From assembly GCA_017529865.1 (NCBI GenBank), contig JAFXNA010000007.1:32766-96765 (forward strand): 64,000 nt of DNA, written 5' to 3'. A program made the translations under genes and the position numbers. The DNA is from Bacteroidaceae bacterium. GTDB taxonomy: Bacteria; Bacteroidota; Bacteroidia; Bacteroidales; Bacteroidaceae. Of the stretch, positions 35,801 to 45,468 are shown in pieces (position 1 is the first letter of the stretch; each line of letters begins with the position of its first letter). The notes under the pieces were generated by a model. That model did not search any database. It saw only the letters and a list, made by a program, of their open reading frames with translations, and was not told the DNA's origin.

Positions 35801-36143
35801 CACCCGTAACAATGACTGGCTGGATTTGAGTTGCACTTTGCATCACAATCTTAAACACCTTTTTATTAATAGGAAGACTTTGCGTCTTGTAACCGATATA
35901 TGAAACCTGGATATGGTCCTTAGGGTTCACTACCTTGAAAGAGAAGTTACCATTGATATCTGTAACTCCATGGGCAACAATACGCTTATTAGCGTCAATT
36001 TCGACAACATTCACCATCATCAACGGTTCTGTTTCATCAGAGACAGTACCAGAAATAATGTCGCCAGCCTGAACCTGCGCCTGTGCCATTCCACAGAAAC
36101 AAGCCAAAAGCATTAATATTGATAATATTCTTTTCATACTCAT
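32835..36143 (-). CDS. SusC/RagA TonB-linked outer-membrane transporter
   Basis: 1102 residues: signal peptide (to AQAQ, about residue 23), carboxypeptidase-regulatory-like domain ([20 protein letters not shown]), plug domain ([31 protein letters not shown], then [35 protein letters not shown]), barrel ending [12 protein letters not shown]. The usual plug motif IVVDGV is IVVNGN here. It starts 2 bp after the fasciclin gene upstream and pairs with the SusD gene downstream. M3 (36137) is an alternative start. Confidence 0.95.
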   Translation of the reverse strand: [1102 protein letters not shown]

Positions 36144-36145
36144 AG

Positions 36146-39073
36146 TTATTTACGTCTACGTTTTGTTTCAGCTGCAGCCTCCTCCTCTCCAGGATCGTAA
36201 ACCTCGAATGGAGAATAGATGAACTGATTGTTTTCTGGTAATGTCAAATCTGCACCTTCTTTATATTTATATAAGAGAGGACGGTCAATGGCATGAAGCA
36301 CAACGCTTGATGATGTTTCAATCATCGTTGCATCATTGACATTTGCGTTATTCAGCCAATACTCACGAACCATCTGGTTGCACATCTTTTTCATATTGAT
36401 GGCCTGTTTTGGAGTGCATATACCTGTCACTCTAAGACTATCTTCATCGTTGTCGACCGTGAGTCTAAACGAACGACCAGTAGAAGGATTGGTTTTGGCT
36501 GTTTCATAACGACCACTTGCGAACTCGCCACTTTCATTAACCTTATCAAAGAAGATAGCGTTATCCTGAATGTGATACTTCACAAAGTCGAGCATCACCT
36601 TACGAACACGTGCTGCTGTCTTATGGAGAGAATCAAAGGCAAGTGAATCACCTGGTGTTGCATCAATGAAATGATGCCGAATCAACGTATAGAGCATCGG
36701 ATTTTCATTTGGATCCGTTGGAACAACGATTTTGGTCGAATCATCTTCATCAATAGCAATTGCTTCGTCAAGCATCTCCATGGTTGGGAGACCTTTCTTA
36801 CGAGCCTCTGCCATAGCATCGTTGGTCGGAGCATAAATGGTATAATGATAAGTATTCAACAGGTAGTTGACACTCTCGTCTGCTTCTTCAGGAATATAAA
36901 TCAAGTTACCATTCTTTGAGGTAGATGACCACTTAATTTTTGAACCCGTACTGGTTGCCAAAGCACCACATTCACGAAGCAGTTCATAGAACTCGGAGAA
37001 TTCACCATCCTCTGCCGCACGCTCTGCAAGAATATCACTGACAGATTTGTGAGCAGTATAAACCGGAACGTCAACAATGTATGACTTACCATTCTCCATA
37101 TTATAGACACTTGACACAGTCAGTGGTTGGCCTTGTTCCAATTGGAAACCACCTGCAACAGTCATTTGACCTGGAACGTTGATGGTACCACCTACCTTAA
37201 CAAAGTTCTTACCCTTTGTCATATAATATGACTTTCCTTCTTCAACATCACCAATGACGATGATATTATCAAGAAGGTCCTCAAGACGGTCGAACACATA
37301 GTCACCTTTAGTAGCAGTATTACTAGCGCCATAATAATTAGTATTAGAAGAGCCACCAGTATAAGTAGTCAACGAGTCTGTCTGAAGCCATGTTCCGTCT
37401 GCTTGTCTCACAGCCTTGTATACAACTGCCTGAATAGCGGCCTTGCCTGTAGCAGAAGGATTTGGATTCATCTTGAATTTCCAAATAGTAGTCTCCTGCT
37501 GAGGAAGTGAAACCGGGTCAACATAAGTCAACATTCCTTCATTCACAGGAATGAAGAAACTATAGCGAGATACCATTGAATTCAAATATGCAGGGAATTC
37601 CAGCAATGAGATTGCGTTATAAATAATCTGGAGGTTATCACTGACTACTGCAGGGAATAACACTGATGAATAAGACATTGGAGAGAACACCTTATTGGTC
37701 TGATAAACAGCTCCATTACATGCAAGGAACACGCTATCAACATCAGCTGTGGTAATTCCCATTTCCATTGCTGCATCGTTCAATACGGATTTAAACTTAG
37801 AAGGCACGGAACCGACCAAAGAATAAAGCTGGTTGTTCTTGATAAGTTCTACAATCACACGGTCAGGAACATTGTCCCAGGTACCGAAGTTGTCTTTGAG
37901 GACTTTACCACCGCCATTATTCCACCAATCGGTGAGAGCTGCATCGGTAGGAGCCAACATACAACCCATATCTTCCATTACCTCATCGCGGTCACGATCG
38001 TTCAGTGTTCCTGGGCTATAACGGTTCCATCCCGGATCAAACTTCAACAATTCAGTATCCAACAACGAATATAACTCATCTTTATCTTGGTTTCGAGACG
38101 TTGATTCAATACCATTACTTTCGCTTCCGCGCATTGCAAAATAAGATTTCTGATAAACTGAGTCAACATCAGTCTTGTAAATACGGTTATATTCACGTGT
38201 GATGGCATAGCTGTAGAATGGTGCTGCGAAACGTTCCAACAAAGAAGAATAGATGCTAAGCTGTGGTCTTACGCGGATCAACTCAGCCATATTGTCAAGA
38301 GGCAACATCACTTTGTCTACTTTATGCAAGAAACCATTCTTACAGAAGATGTTAGCTTCAACTACCTTACAGTCGTTCACGTAAGCATCGTCAGAAACAT
38401 GAGTTCCTTTTGGATCATTGTAAAGGAAGTCTACATCTTCACCGGTAATCATGTTCTGTTCCAAGAAACGTGGCAAGAAATGAATCATTGGTGCTGCACC
38501 AGAGAAATCCTTGAAGAGCACAATGGTATCATGTGTCTGTGCCAGATTCTTCCAATACCTAGTAAGCTCAGTTCCTAATCTTGGAATCTGAGGATCTGTA
38601 GTACTAACGATCAAAACAGAATCATAAGTCTGCAAAGAAGCTGTACGACGCATACATTCGCCTTCAATTGGTCCTTGTACGCTTGAAAGCAAACTGATTG
38701 TAGCTGGATTATCAATCATCGATGAGCGGAGAATCAATTTCTTCTGAGCCAATGACAATTGATCATAACTTTTAACACCCCATTTATTGTTTGCATAGAA
38801 TTTCGCAAAAGCGTCATCGTCTGCAATAAACAGGGTTTTACTACCTGTCTTTGAGAGGGTCTCCTTCTCACCCAGGTCATCAATTAACTGCAAGAAATTC
38901 TTGTAGTTTCCCTGGTCTTCCATATAACCATAGATGGTGTTCAGTCCAGAAGGCTGATCCTCATCAAGGTTATAGTCTGGTGTACAGCCAAAGAAACCAA
39001 GAGTTGCAGCACACACAGCACTTCCTATAAGAAGATGCTTGCGTAGTTTGTTACTCTGAAAGTTAAACAACAT
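36146..39073 (-). CDS. Large multi-fasciclin-domain lipoprotein
   Basis: 975 residues, lipidated at Cys30 (LGFFGC). At least three FAS1-like regions can be recognised: about 55-255 (NFLQLIDDLGEKETLSKTGSKTLFIADDDAFAKF ... NGFLHKVDKVM), about 270-480 (SSLLERFAAPFYS, MLAPTDAALTDWW, NGAVYQTNKVF), and about 700-940 (FYELLRECG, YTIYAPTNDAMAEA, LVRHH-like TLIRHHFID, VVLHAIDRPLL). The C-terminus is an acidic then basic tail (EEEAAAETKRRRK). First gene of the seven-gene operon; likely a surface adhesin or scaffold for the SusCD machinery. Confidence 0.85.
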   Translation of the reverse strand: MLFNFQSNKLRKHLLIGSAVCAATLGFFGCTPDYNLDEDQPSGLNTIYGYMEDQGNYKNFLQLIDDLGEKETLSKTGSKTLFIADDDAFAKFYANNKWGVKSYDQLSLAQKKLILRSSMIDNPATISLLSSVQGPIEGECMRRTASLQTYDSVLIVSTTDPQIPRLGTELTRYWKNLAQTHDTIVLFKDFSGAAPMIHFLPRFLEQNMITGEDVDFLYNDPKGTHVSDDAYVNDCKVVEANIFCKNGFLHKVDKVMLPLDNMAELIRVRPQLSIYSSLLERFAAPFYSYAITREYNRIYKTDVDSVYQKSYFAMRGSESNGIESTSRNQDKDELYSLLDTELLKFDPGWNRYSPGTLNDRDRDEVMEDMGCMLAPTDAALTDWWNNGGGKVLKDNFGTWDNVPDRVIVELIKNNQLYSLVGSVPSKFKSVLNDAAMEMGITTADVDSVFLACNGAVYQTNKVFSPMSYSSVLFPAVVSDNLQIIYNAISLLEFPAYLNSMVSRYSFFIPVNEGMLTYVDPVSLPQQETTIWKFKMNPNPSATGKAAIQAVVYKAVRQADGTWLQTDSLTTYTGGSSNTNYYGASNTATKGDYVFDRLEDLLDNIIVIGDVEEGKSYYMTKGKNFVKVGGTINVPGQMTVAGGFQLEQGQPLTVSSVYNMENGKSYIVDVPVYTAHKSVSDILAERAAEDGEFSEFYELLRECGALATSTGSKIKWSSTSKNGNLIYIPEEADESVNYLLNTYHYTIYAPTNDAMAEARKKGLPTMEMLDEAIAIDEDDSTKIVVPTDPNENPMLYTLIRHHFIDATPGDSLAFDSLHKTAARVRKVMLDFVKYHIQDNAIFFDKVNESGEFASGRYETAKTNPSTGRSFRLTVDNDEDSLRVTGICTPKQAINMKKMCNQMVREYWLNNANVNDATMIETSSSVVLHAIDRPLLYKYKEGADLTLPENNQFIYSPFEVYDPGEEEAAAETKRRRK

Positions 39074-39260
39074 AATTTTTAGAATTATTAATTATTGATT
39101 TTGATATTTTTTTATTTATTCAACATCATGTTTATATCTCTAAGATAACCTACTGAACTTCAGCTATCATCTATGTGTATGTAAACCCATTTTGTTTTTG
39201 TTTTCTTGTTCATTGTTTAATTGTTTAATTGTTTATTAATATGTTTTCACTTAACTTAAT
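39074..39260. other. Intergenic leader of the SusCD-fasciclin operon
   Basis: 187 bp, AT-rich. I see no clear Bacteroidetes promoter: the best minus-strand -7 candidate (TATCTTAG, 39140-39147) lacks a -33 box. Three tandem copies of ATTGTTTA lie at 39212-39235, another 8-bp-unit microsatellite. Confidence 0.6.
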
Positions 39261-41714
39261 CTAAATCAATGTGATGTCCGTTCTAAAACGATAAGAATAT
39301 GCATCGTCATATATTAAGAAAACCGAGGCAGAACAAACTGTACCAGCTTTAGGTTGTTCGATATCTGCCGTATAAGCAAAATCCAAAGAATTTGAACTTG
39401 GATTATAACCTATTTTACATTCACTACTCCCCCATGGAACTGCTGTGCCATCGAACAACATATAGAAACCATTCGAAGACGTCTTATCTGTAGTAAGTTC
39501 TCCAGTCTTTATATCTTTGCACGCAGCAAACTGAAGTTTGTCGATAGTCGCCCCACTTGGGAACAAACTAATGATTTCCGTTAAATTAATAGGCAATTGC
39601 TGCTTGATATATTTATCGACTGCTGACAATTGGAAAGACTGCTTTATCGTCTGTTCGCCAACTTGTTGCATATTTCGATATGAATATAGTTCGGGGTCGA
39701 CGTTCATCCGTTCATATGTTCCCTCTGGGATGCAATCGATGCCGAAATGCACAGGTACAGTGATGTATGAAGTCTGTCGGTTACGTGTGATTGCATAACG
39801 CATGGTTGCAACATATTGGTCTCCTTTTTGGCAATTATTCGGATGACAACCGTAGTTCCAGCTATACACATCGCTGGTACTGAGATTCTTCGGTTCTATA
39901 AACACGCGAGAATTACCTCCATAATCTTCCACATCACCTTTATCATCAAACCAAGCACCCCACGAACCCTGTGCTGTATGACCGCCTGCTGAGCCATTGG
40001 CATTGAGCGCGCTCAACTTGACCCGTGCATTGTTAAAATCATTCATTGACATGCCTAACAATTCTGCCAACGTATTTGGACTGATCTCGATATACGCCGC
40101 CTGAGAATAACCATCGGCAAGACTCAACATTGCATAAATGTCAATATTGTTACCAGAAATGAACGTATTCAAGATGCCATACTCTGGTTGCTCCTCAATT
40201 CCTTCAGACCCTGTCTGAGGGTAAGCATTGATTACCTTATCGAGATACGCCACACGATTATCAAGCCAAGTCTTCATCTTCGACAGCTCTTGGTTCACAT
40301 CATAGGTCTCTGGTTGCCACCAAGAAGAGTTTTCCACAATTGGCCAACGCATTTTATTGCGATTGTATGCACCCTTGTTGAGTTCTGCCACATATTGTTC
40401 CACGATAGCCCAACTGTAATCAACAATCGAATCTTTCACAGAATTCCACAATTCTTTATACTCTTTGGTATAACGATCTGATTTAAACATATCAGTGAAG
40501 AATCTTGGAGTAGCACCATATTGTCCCTTCCGATTGGCAGGATCTGTACCCAAAACTAATTCACGATAATCGCCAAAATAGCGGAAGATGTTGCCATCGT
40601 AGAATGTTCCCCAATCGAAGTCGAAACCAGCGTCCCAATCCCAGAATGGGCCCATAGCCCACTTACCTGTTCCGTCTTTGTACATAAAAATGCTACGTGG
40701 CGCACAAATCTCGACGTTCTCAACTAGTTCCTGAACCATCGCCATCGTCATGAACGAACGCATATCCATCAAAGAATCAAGAGCTGCATAATCAACATTC
40801 CTAATGGCTGTTTCTAACTCAGCAAGAAGCGCTTGAATAGAATCTTTCTGCTCTGCCGTCACATTGTCTGGGTGCTTGACACACATCGGCAGTCCATAGA
40901 CACTTGACCAGAAATTGTCAGTTGCCTCCGGGCTTAAGCTTGGTCCATCATCTAAATCCATCGATAGAAGAATACCACCCTCATCAGAAACATCTACTCG
41001 ATTTTTTCCTTGCTGTACCTGCTCAGTCAATTGATACAATCCCTCATATTCTCCATCAATAAATAACTCCACGAAACGAGTGTTATTAATGTAAGGCATG
41101 CCCATCCAACGAGCCACTTCAAACACATATGTGTTCATCATGCTGGTAAGGTCACGATAATTGGCCAACAACACCCAACTTTTGGCTTTTGCTAAGCCCA
41201 ACATCTTATGTTTTTCATTCAATTTAATACGATAAGGCTTCTTCGGGTAAATGCTCCAGGTAGAATTGCCTCGTCCACGAATGCTACCAGAACCTGAATA
41301 CCAGTTATAACCATCCATACCATCCAATGACACAACACAATCCACATACTGCTCTCTGGAATTAACTCCAACAAGTCCTTTGGTGGTTACACTAAGGGTG
41401 TAGACCTGATAGCGGTTGTGTGATTGAAGATCCTCTGGCACCTCGTCAACGAATGTAACACTATCAATCATTGAAATGGCATAAGGCACATTGATAGAGG
41501 GCACTTCGTCGACATCATCCGTTGACATACGGAAATAACGGCCATCTAAAGAGAAATCCGAATAAGGGAACTGACCGATTTCATAAGGGAAACTCCAATC
41601 AAAGTGATACTTTGAGTCGTAATGGGTATTTATCTTATACCAATTTTGCGCAACGGAAGGACAGGCCATCGCTATGGCCGCCAAGAACATTAAAAATTTA
41701 CTTGCAAGTCTCAT
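39261..41714 (-). CDS. CotH-kinase-domain protein with DUF4859
   Basis: 817 residues from MRLASKFLMFLAAIAMACPSVAQ (signal peptide; the ATG 13 codons upstream would spoil it). The CotH protein-kinase-like domain spans about 100-500: GSGSIRGRGNSTWSIYPKKPYRIKL, AKSWVLLANYRD, VELFIDGEYEGLYQLTEQVQ, and MGPFWDWDAGFDFDWG (catalytic Asp region). The next domain (about 540-690) resembles DUF4859, found with CotH in Bacteroidetes. CotH enzymes phosphorylate secreted proteins in spore formers; the target here is unknown. It is transcribed in the same direction as the downstream fasciclin/SusCD operon, 187 bp away. A possible minus-strand -7 box (TAAGTTTG) lies at 41765-41772. Confidence 0.8.
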   Translation of the reverse strand: MRLASKFLMFLAAIAMACPSVAQNWYKINTHYDSKYHFDWSFPYEIGQFPYSDFSLDGRYFRMSTDDVDEVPSINVPYAISMIDSVTFVDEVPEDLQSHNRYQVYTLSVTTKGLVGVNSREQYVDCVVSLDGMDGYNWYSGSGSIRGRGNSTWSIYPKKPYRIKLNEKHKMLGLAKAKSWVLLANYRDLTSMMNTYVFEVARWMGMPYINNTRFVELFIDGEYEGLYQLTEQVQQGKNRVDVSDEGGILLSMDLDDGPSLSPEATDNFWSSVYGLPMCVKHPDNVTAEQKDSIQALLAELETAIRNVDYAALDSLMDMRSFMTMAMVQELVENVEICAPRSIFMYKDGTGKWAMGPFWDWDAGFDFDWGTFYDGNIFRYFGDYRELVLGTDPANRKGQYGATPRFFTDMFKSDRYTKEYKELWNSVKDSIVDYSWAIVEQYVAELNKGAYNRNKMRWPIVENSSWWQPETYDVNQELSKMKTWLDNRVAYLDKVINAYPQTGSEGIEEQPEYGILNTFISGNNIDIYAMLSLADGYSQAAYIEISPNTLAELLGMSMNDFNNARVKLSALNANGSAGGHTAQGSWGAWFDDKGDVEDYGGNSRVFIEPKNLSTSDVYSWNYGCHPNNCQKGDQYVATMRYAITRNRQTSYITVPVHFGIDCIPEGTYERMNVDPELYSYRNMQQVGEQTIKQSFQLSAVDKYIKQQLPINLTEIISLFPSGATIDKLQFAACKDIKTGELTTDKTSSNGFYMLFDGTAVPWGSSECKIGYNPSSNSLDFAYTADIEQPKAGTVCSASVFLIYDDAYSYRFRTDITLI

Positions 41715-42078
41715 TTTGAATCCGTTGTTAATAAAATTTGGTACCTTAAGCATTTATTGGTCTACAAACTTAGATATTTTTTTTTGAATAGATAATATAT
41801 TTTAACAAAAAAATGCTTATTACCCTCTATTTTATTCATAAAATAGTTAAAAACAGCTATTTCGGCATCAAAGACAAAGTCTTTATTAGGTAACAAAGCA
41901 TCAACTTTCACCTTTAAGAGCAAAGCAAAGTTCTGCAAAAAACCGACAAAAGAACATGTACAAAAAACACCACAAAACCAATTCATATATACCAACACGA
42001 CAAGAAACAAATACAAACACAAAAAAAACAGCCATGCACACGAAGTGCATAGCTGTTTTATAGAAACAGAGAATAAAC
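41715..42078. other. Intergenic region between rplQ and the CotH gene
   Basis: AT-rich, no supportable gene. It holds the ribosomal operon terminator at its right end and the weak promoter of the CotH gene at the left. The 86-codon minus-strand reading frame here is low-complexity and lacks any recognisable feature. Confidence 0.7.
42027..42057 (-). terminator. Terminator of the ribosomal protein superoperon
   Basis: On the minus strand AACAGC, one mismatch, ATGCAC pairs with GTGCAT, GCTGTT around a TTCGT loop, followed by a run of eight Ts. It lies just after rplQ. Confidence 0.9.
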
Positions 42079-42588
42079 TTATTCTGCTGCTTTCTCTTCT
42101 ACCGAGGCCTCTTCTGCTGCTACCTCTGGAGCGACTTCTGCCACTGTTTCAACAGGAGTCTCAACCTTAGTTGCAGACTTCTTTGAACGACGAGTACGAG
42201 TAGTCTTCTTTGCAGCCTTAGCCATATTCTCATCGAAATCCACTAACTCGATGAATGCCATATCTGCATCGTCAGAAGCACGCTTGCCGAGCTTAATGAT
42301 TCTTGTGTAGCCGCCAGGACGATTACCAACCTTAGTTGCTACTGCTCCAAACAACTCAGTGATAGCATATTTATTCTGCAAATAGCTAAATACAACACGG
42401 CGAGAAGCAGTCGTATCGTCCTTTGCCTTTGTAATCAATGGCTCCACATAAACACGAAGAGCTTTTGCTTTTTGAAGAGTCGTCGTAATTCTCTTGTGAA
42501 GAATTAATGAAGTTGCCATATTTGACAACATAGCAGCTCTGTGTGAGGCTGTACGACTCAGATGATTGAATTTCTTATTATGTCTCAT
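42079..42588 (-). CDS. rplQ: 50S ribosomal protein L17
   Basis: 169 residues. The N-terminal 115 residues are L17 ([47 protein letters not shown]). The remaining about 50 residues are an added tail, first Lys/Arg-rich ([15 protein letters not shown]) then Glu/Ala/Val-rich ([17 protein letters not shown]), as in other Bacteroidales; E. coli L17 lacks it. Last gene of the operon, 6 bp after rpoA, followed by a strong terminator. Confidence 0.97.
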   Translation of the reverse strand: MRHNKKFNHLSRTASHRAAMLSNMATSLILHKRITTTLQKAKALRVYVEPLITKAKDDTTASRRVVFSYLQNKYAITELFGAVATKVGNRPGGYTRIIKLGKRASDDADMAFIELVDFDENMAKAAKKTTRTRRSKKSATKVETPVETVAEVAPEVAAEEASVEEKAAE

Positions 42589-42594
42589 CTTTGC

Positions 42595-43587
42595 TTAATC
42601 TTTTTCTAATTTATACTTAGAAGTGTCTGTTCCGAATGACAATCCATGATGTTCGAGAAGATCATCTAATTCAGTAAGAGATTTTTTACCAAAATTACGG
42701 AATTTGAGCAAATCGCTCTTTTGGAATTTAACCAAGTCGCCAAGCGTGTCGACTTCTGCAGCCTTCAAGCAATTAAGCGCACGAACAGATAGGTTCATGT
42801 CCGTAAGCTTGGTCTTCAGCAGTTGACGCATTCTCAATACTTCCTCATCAAACTCTTCTGTACCATCCAAATCATTATTGTCTAATGTAATCTTCTCATC
42901 AGAGAAGAGCATGAAGTGGTAAATCAGAATCTTTGCCGCTTCCTTCAATGCATCTTTTGGATGTATAGAACCATCTGTAGTAATCTCTAACACCAATTTG
43001 TCATAGTCGGTCTTCTGTTGAACACGGTATGGCTCTACAGAGAATTTGACATTACGAATTGGGGTATAAGTTGAGTCAATAGCCAGTTCGTTGATTTCTT
43101 TACAATACTGTCTATTCTCTTCAGATGGCACGTATCCACGGCCTTTATTGATGTTTAGTTCAATCTCTAATGTTGCTTTTGGATCTAAATGACAAATGAC
43201 CAATTCAGGATTTAACACTCCAAATCCAGTGAGATATTTGTTAATATCCCCAGCTTTAAACTCAGTTTCCTTCTCGATTACAATAGAGACTTTTTCAGAC
43301 TCTATGCCATCGGCATTTTGTTTGAATCTTACTTTCTTAAGATTCAGAATAATGTTGGTAACATCTTCCTTGACTCCTGGGACTGTAGAGAACTCATGTT
43401 CTACACCGGCAATACGAATCGTATTAATGGCGAATCCCTCTAATGAAGACAATAAGATGCGGCGCAGCGAATTACCAATAGTAATACCAAAACCTGGCTC
43501 CAAAGGGCGGAATTCGAATTTTCCACACTTGTCGTCGGCCTCCAACATTATTACTTTCTCGGGTTTTTGAAATGCTAATACCGCCAT
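42595..43587 (-). CDS. rpoA: RNA polymerase alpha subunit
   Basis: 330 residues. The N-terminal assembly domain (about 1-235) has [28 protein letters not shown]; the C-terminal domain (about 255-320) has the helix-hairpin-helix [24 protein letters not shown] and [12 protein letters not shown] that contacts upstream DNA and activators. Normal family length. Placed between rpsD and rplQ as in most bacteria. Confidence 0.98.
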   Translation of the reverse strand: MAVLAFQKPEKVIMLEADDKCGKFEFRPLEPGFGITIGNSLRRILLSSLEGFAINTIRIAGVEHEFSTVPGVKEDVTNIILNLKKVRFKQNADGIESEKVSIVIEKETEFKAGDINKYLTGFGVLNPELVICHLDPKATLEIELNINKGRGYVPSEENRQYCKEINELAIDSTYTPIRNVKFSVEPYRVQQKTDYDKLVLEITTDGSIHPKDALKEAAKILIYHFMLFSDEKITLDNNDLDGTEEFDEEVLRMRQLLKTKLTDMNLSVRALNCLKAAEVDTLGDLVKFQKSDLLKFRNFGKKSLTELDDLLEHHGLSFGTDTSKYKLEKD

Positions 43588-43596
43588 TGTTAATTA

Positions 43597-44202
43597 TTAT
43601 TTAGAGTACAACTCGACTATCATCTGTTCTTTAATATTCTCTGGAATGTCTGCGCGCTCTGGCATATGCAGGAGTTTACCACCCTTTGCATTCTCGTCCC
43701 ACTCAATCCATGGGTACTTGCTGTGGTTGAAACCTGCTAATGATGCGGCAATTACTTCAAGAGATTTAGATTTCTCGCGAACAGCTACCAATTGACCTGG
43801 CTTTACTGAATATGAAGGAATATTCACAACCTGTCCGTCAACTGTAATGTGCTTATGGCTAACCAACTGGCGAGCAGCTGCTCGTGTTGGAGCAATACCA
43901 AGACGATATACAACGTTATCGAGACGTGCCTCAAGACTCTGGAGCAGAACTTCACCTGTTACTCCATCGGTTGATGCTGCCTTCTCAAACAGATTACGGA
44001 ACTGACGCTCAAGGACTCCATAAGTGTACTTAGCTTTCTGCTTCTCAGCAAGCATAAGTCCATATTCTGAAGACTTCTTGCGGCGATTGTTGCCATGTTG
44101 ACCTGCAGGATAGTTTCTTTTTGATAACACCTTATCAGGTCCAAAAATTGCCTCTCCGAAACGACGAGAGATTCTTGATTTAGGGCCAATATATCTTGCC
44201 AT
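43597..44202 (-). CDS. rpsD: 30S ribosomal protein S4
   Basis: 201 residues with the S4 RNA-binding domain in the middle ([38 protein letters not shown]). It binds 16S rRNA early in assembly and in many bacteria represses this operon. It follows rpsK after an unusually long gap of 101 bp, the likely place of leader-RNA control. No zinc-binding Cys motif, so the C-minus form. Confidence 0.97.
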   Translation of the reverse strand: MARYIGPKSRISRRFGEAIFGPDKVLSKRNYPAGQHGNNRRKKSSEYGLMLAEKQKAKYTYGVLERQFRNLFEKAASTDGVTGEVLLQSLEARLDNVVYRLGIAPTRAAARQLVSHKHITVDGQVVNIPSYSVKPGQLVAVREKSKSLEVIAASLAGFNHSKYPWIEWDENAKGGKLLHMPERADIPENIKEQMIVELYSK

Positions 44203-44303
44203 ATTGAATCTTTATTTAGGCATTTACTTCGTGTGCAGCCGCAACGGCAGAAAGGAACGATGCCGTCTTACAAATACACTCAGCAATGCAATTAACTAAT
44301 TGT

Positions 44304-44693
44304 TTATACTCTTCTTCTCTTAGGAGGACGACAACCATTGTGTGGCAGTGGAGTAACGTCAACAATTTCTGTTACTTCGATTCCAACACCACAACAGCCA
44401 CGAATTGCAGACTCTCGTCCATTTCCAGGACCTTTAACATAAGCGGTGACCTTTCTCAAGCCCAAGTCGTATGCAACCTTGGCGCAATCTTGAGCCGCCA
44501 TCTGTGCAGCATAAGGAGTGTTCTTTTTTGAACCTCTGAAGCCCATTTTACCTGCTGAAGACCATGAAATAACCTGACCTTCGCTGTTTGCCAAAGTAAC
44601 AATAATGTTATTGAATGATGAGTGAACATGAAGCTGTCCCTGAGCACCAACTTTGACATTTCTCTTCTTAGCAGAAGTTGTTTTCTTTGCCAT
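44304..44693 (-). CDS. rpsK: 30S ribosomal protein S11
   Basis: 129 residues: [54 protein letters not shown] and the basic end [11 protein letters not shown]. Platform protein of the 30S subunit. 9 bp after rpsM. Confidence 0.97.
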   Translation of the reverse strand: MAKKTTSAKKRNVKVGAQGQLHVHSSFNNIIVTLANSEGQVISWSSAGKMGFRGSKKNTPYAAQMAAQDCAKVAYDLGLRKVTAYVKGPGNGRESAIRGCCGVGIEVTEIVDVTPLPHNGCRPPKRRRV

Positions 44694-44702
44694 ACTTACT
44701 TA

Positions 44703-45083
44703 TTATTTAGTAGCCTTTTTCTTGTTTGCAACAGTCTTTTTCTTACCCTTACGAGTACGAGCATTATTCTTTGTGCTCTGACCACGTACAGGAAGTCCAA
44801 TACGGTGACGGATTCCACGATAACAGCCGATATCCATCAAACGCTTGATATTCAACTGAATCTCAGAACGAAGATCACCTTCAACCTTATAATCTGCACC
44901 AATGATTTCACGAATCTTTGCTGCTTGATCATCTGACCAGTCTTTTACTTTCAAATCTTTGTCAACTCCTGCTTTTTCTAATATTTTTGCGGAGCTACTG
45001 CGTCCAATACCAAAAATGTACGTCAACGCAATTTCGCCTCTCTTGTTTTGTGGGAGGTCTACACCTACAATTCTTATTGCCAT
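44703..45083 (-). CDS. rpsM: 30S ribosomal protein S13
   Basis: 126 residues starting [27 protein letters not shown], with [24 protein letters not shown] near the end and a lysine-rich tail. Head protein contacting the P-site tRNA and the 50S subunit. It follows rpmJ. Confidence 0.97.
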   Translation of the reverse strand: MAIRIVGVDLPQNKRGEIALTYIFGIGRSSSAKILEKAGVDKDLKVKDWSDDQAAKIREIIGADYKVEGDLRSEIQLNIKRLMDIGCYRGIRHRIGLPVRGQSTKNNARTRKGKKKTVANKKKATK

Positions 45084-45121
45084 ATCTTAAATTGTTTTAC
45101 TTATCTACTTGGCTTGAATTA

Positions 45122-45238
45122 TTATCCCTGACGCATCTTATACTTAGGGTTCTTCTTGTTAATGACAAACAGACGACCCTTACGTCTTACTATAACGCAA
45201 TCAGGAGTACGTTTCTTTAAAGATGCTTTTGTTTTCAT
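45122..45238 (-). CDS. rpmJ: 50S ribosomal protein L36 (zinc-free form)
   Basis: 38 residues, [14 protein letters not shown] to PKYKMRQG, too short to be called by size cut-offs; an in-frame upstream extension to 45319 has no support. Only one Cys (14) of the usual CxxC...CxxxxH zinc knuckle remains, so this is the zinc-independent C-minus form. It sits between infA and rpsM, its usual place. Confidence 0.95.
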   Translation of the reverse strand: MKTKASLKKRTPDCVIVRRKGRLFVINKKNPKYKMRQG

Positions 45239-45248
45239 ATGCAGTTTG

Positions 45249-45467
45249 TTATTTATATCTAAATACGATTCTTCCTTTTGAAAGGTCATAAGGAGACATC
45301 TCCACTCTGATTTTGTCACCTGGCAGGATTTTGATGTAGTGCATTCTCATTTTTCCAGAGATATGCGCTATAATCTCATGACCATTTTCTAATTCTACTC
45401 GGAACATTGCATTTGACAATGCCTCAACAATTGTTCCGTCTTGCTCTATTGCTGACTGCTTAGCCAT
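45249..45467 (-). CDS. infA: Translation initiation factor IF-1
   Basis: 72 residues, one S1/OB fold: [41 protein letters not shown]... ending [10 protein letters not shown]. Binds the 30S A site during initiation. Starts 1 bp after the map stop, so probably translationally coupled. Confidence 0.98.
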   Translation of the reverse strand: MAKQSAIEQDGTIVEALSNAMFRVELENGHEIIAHISGKMRMHYIKILPGDKIRVEMSPYDLSKGRIVFRYK

Positions 45468-45468
45468 A

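Noticed and set aside
41762..42022. 86-codon minus-strand frame between rplQ and the CotH gene
   Set aside because: Low-complexity Phe/Leu-rich translation of AT-rich DNA, overlapping the expected promoter; no domain.
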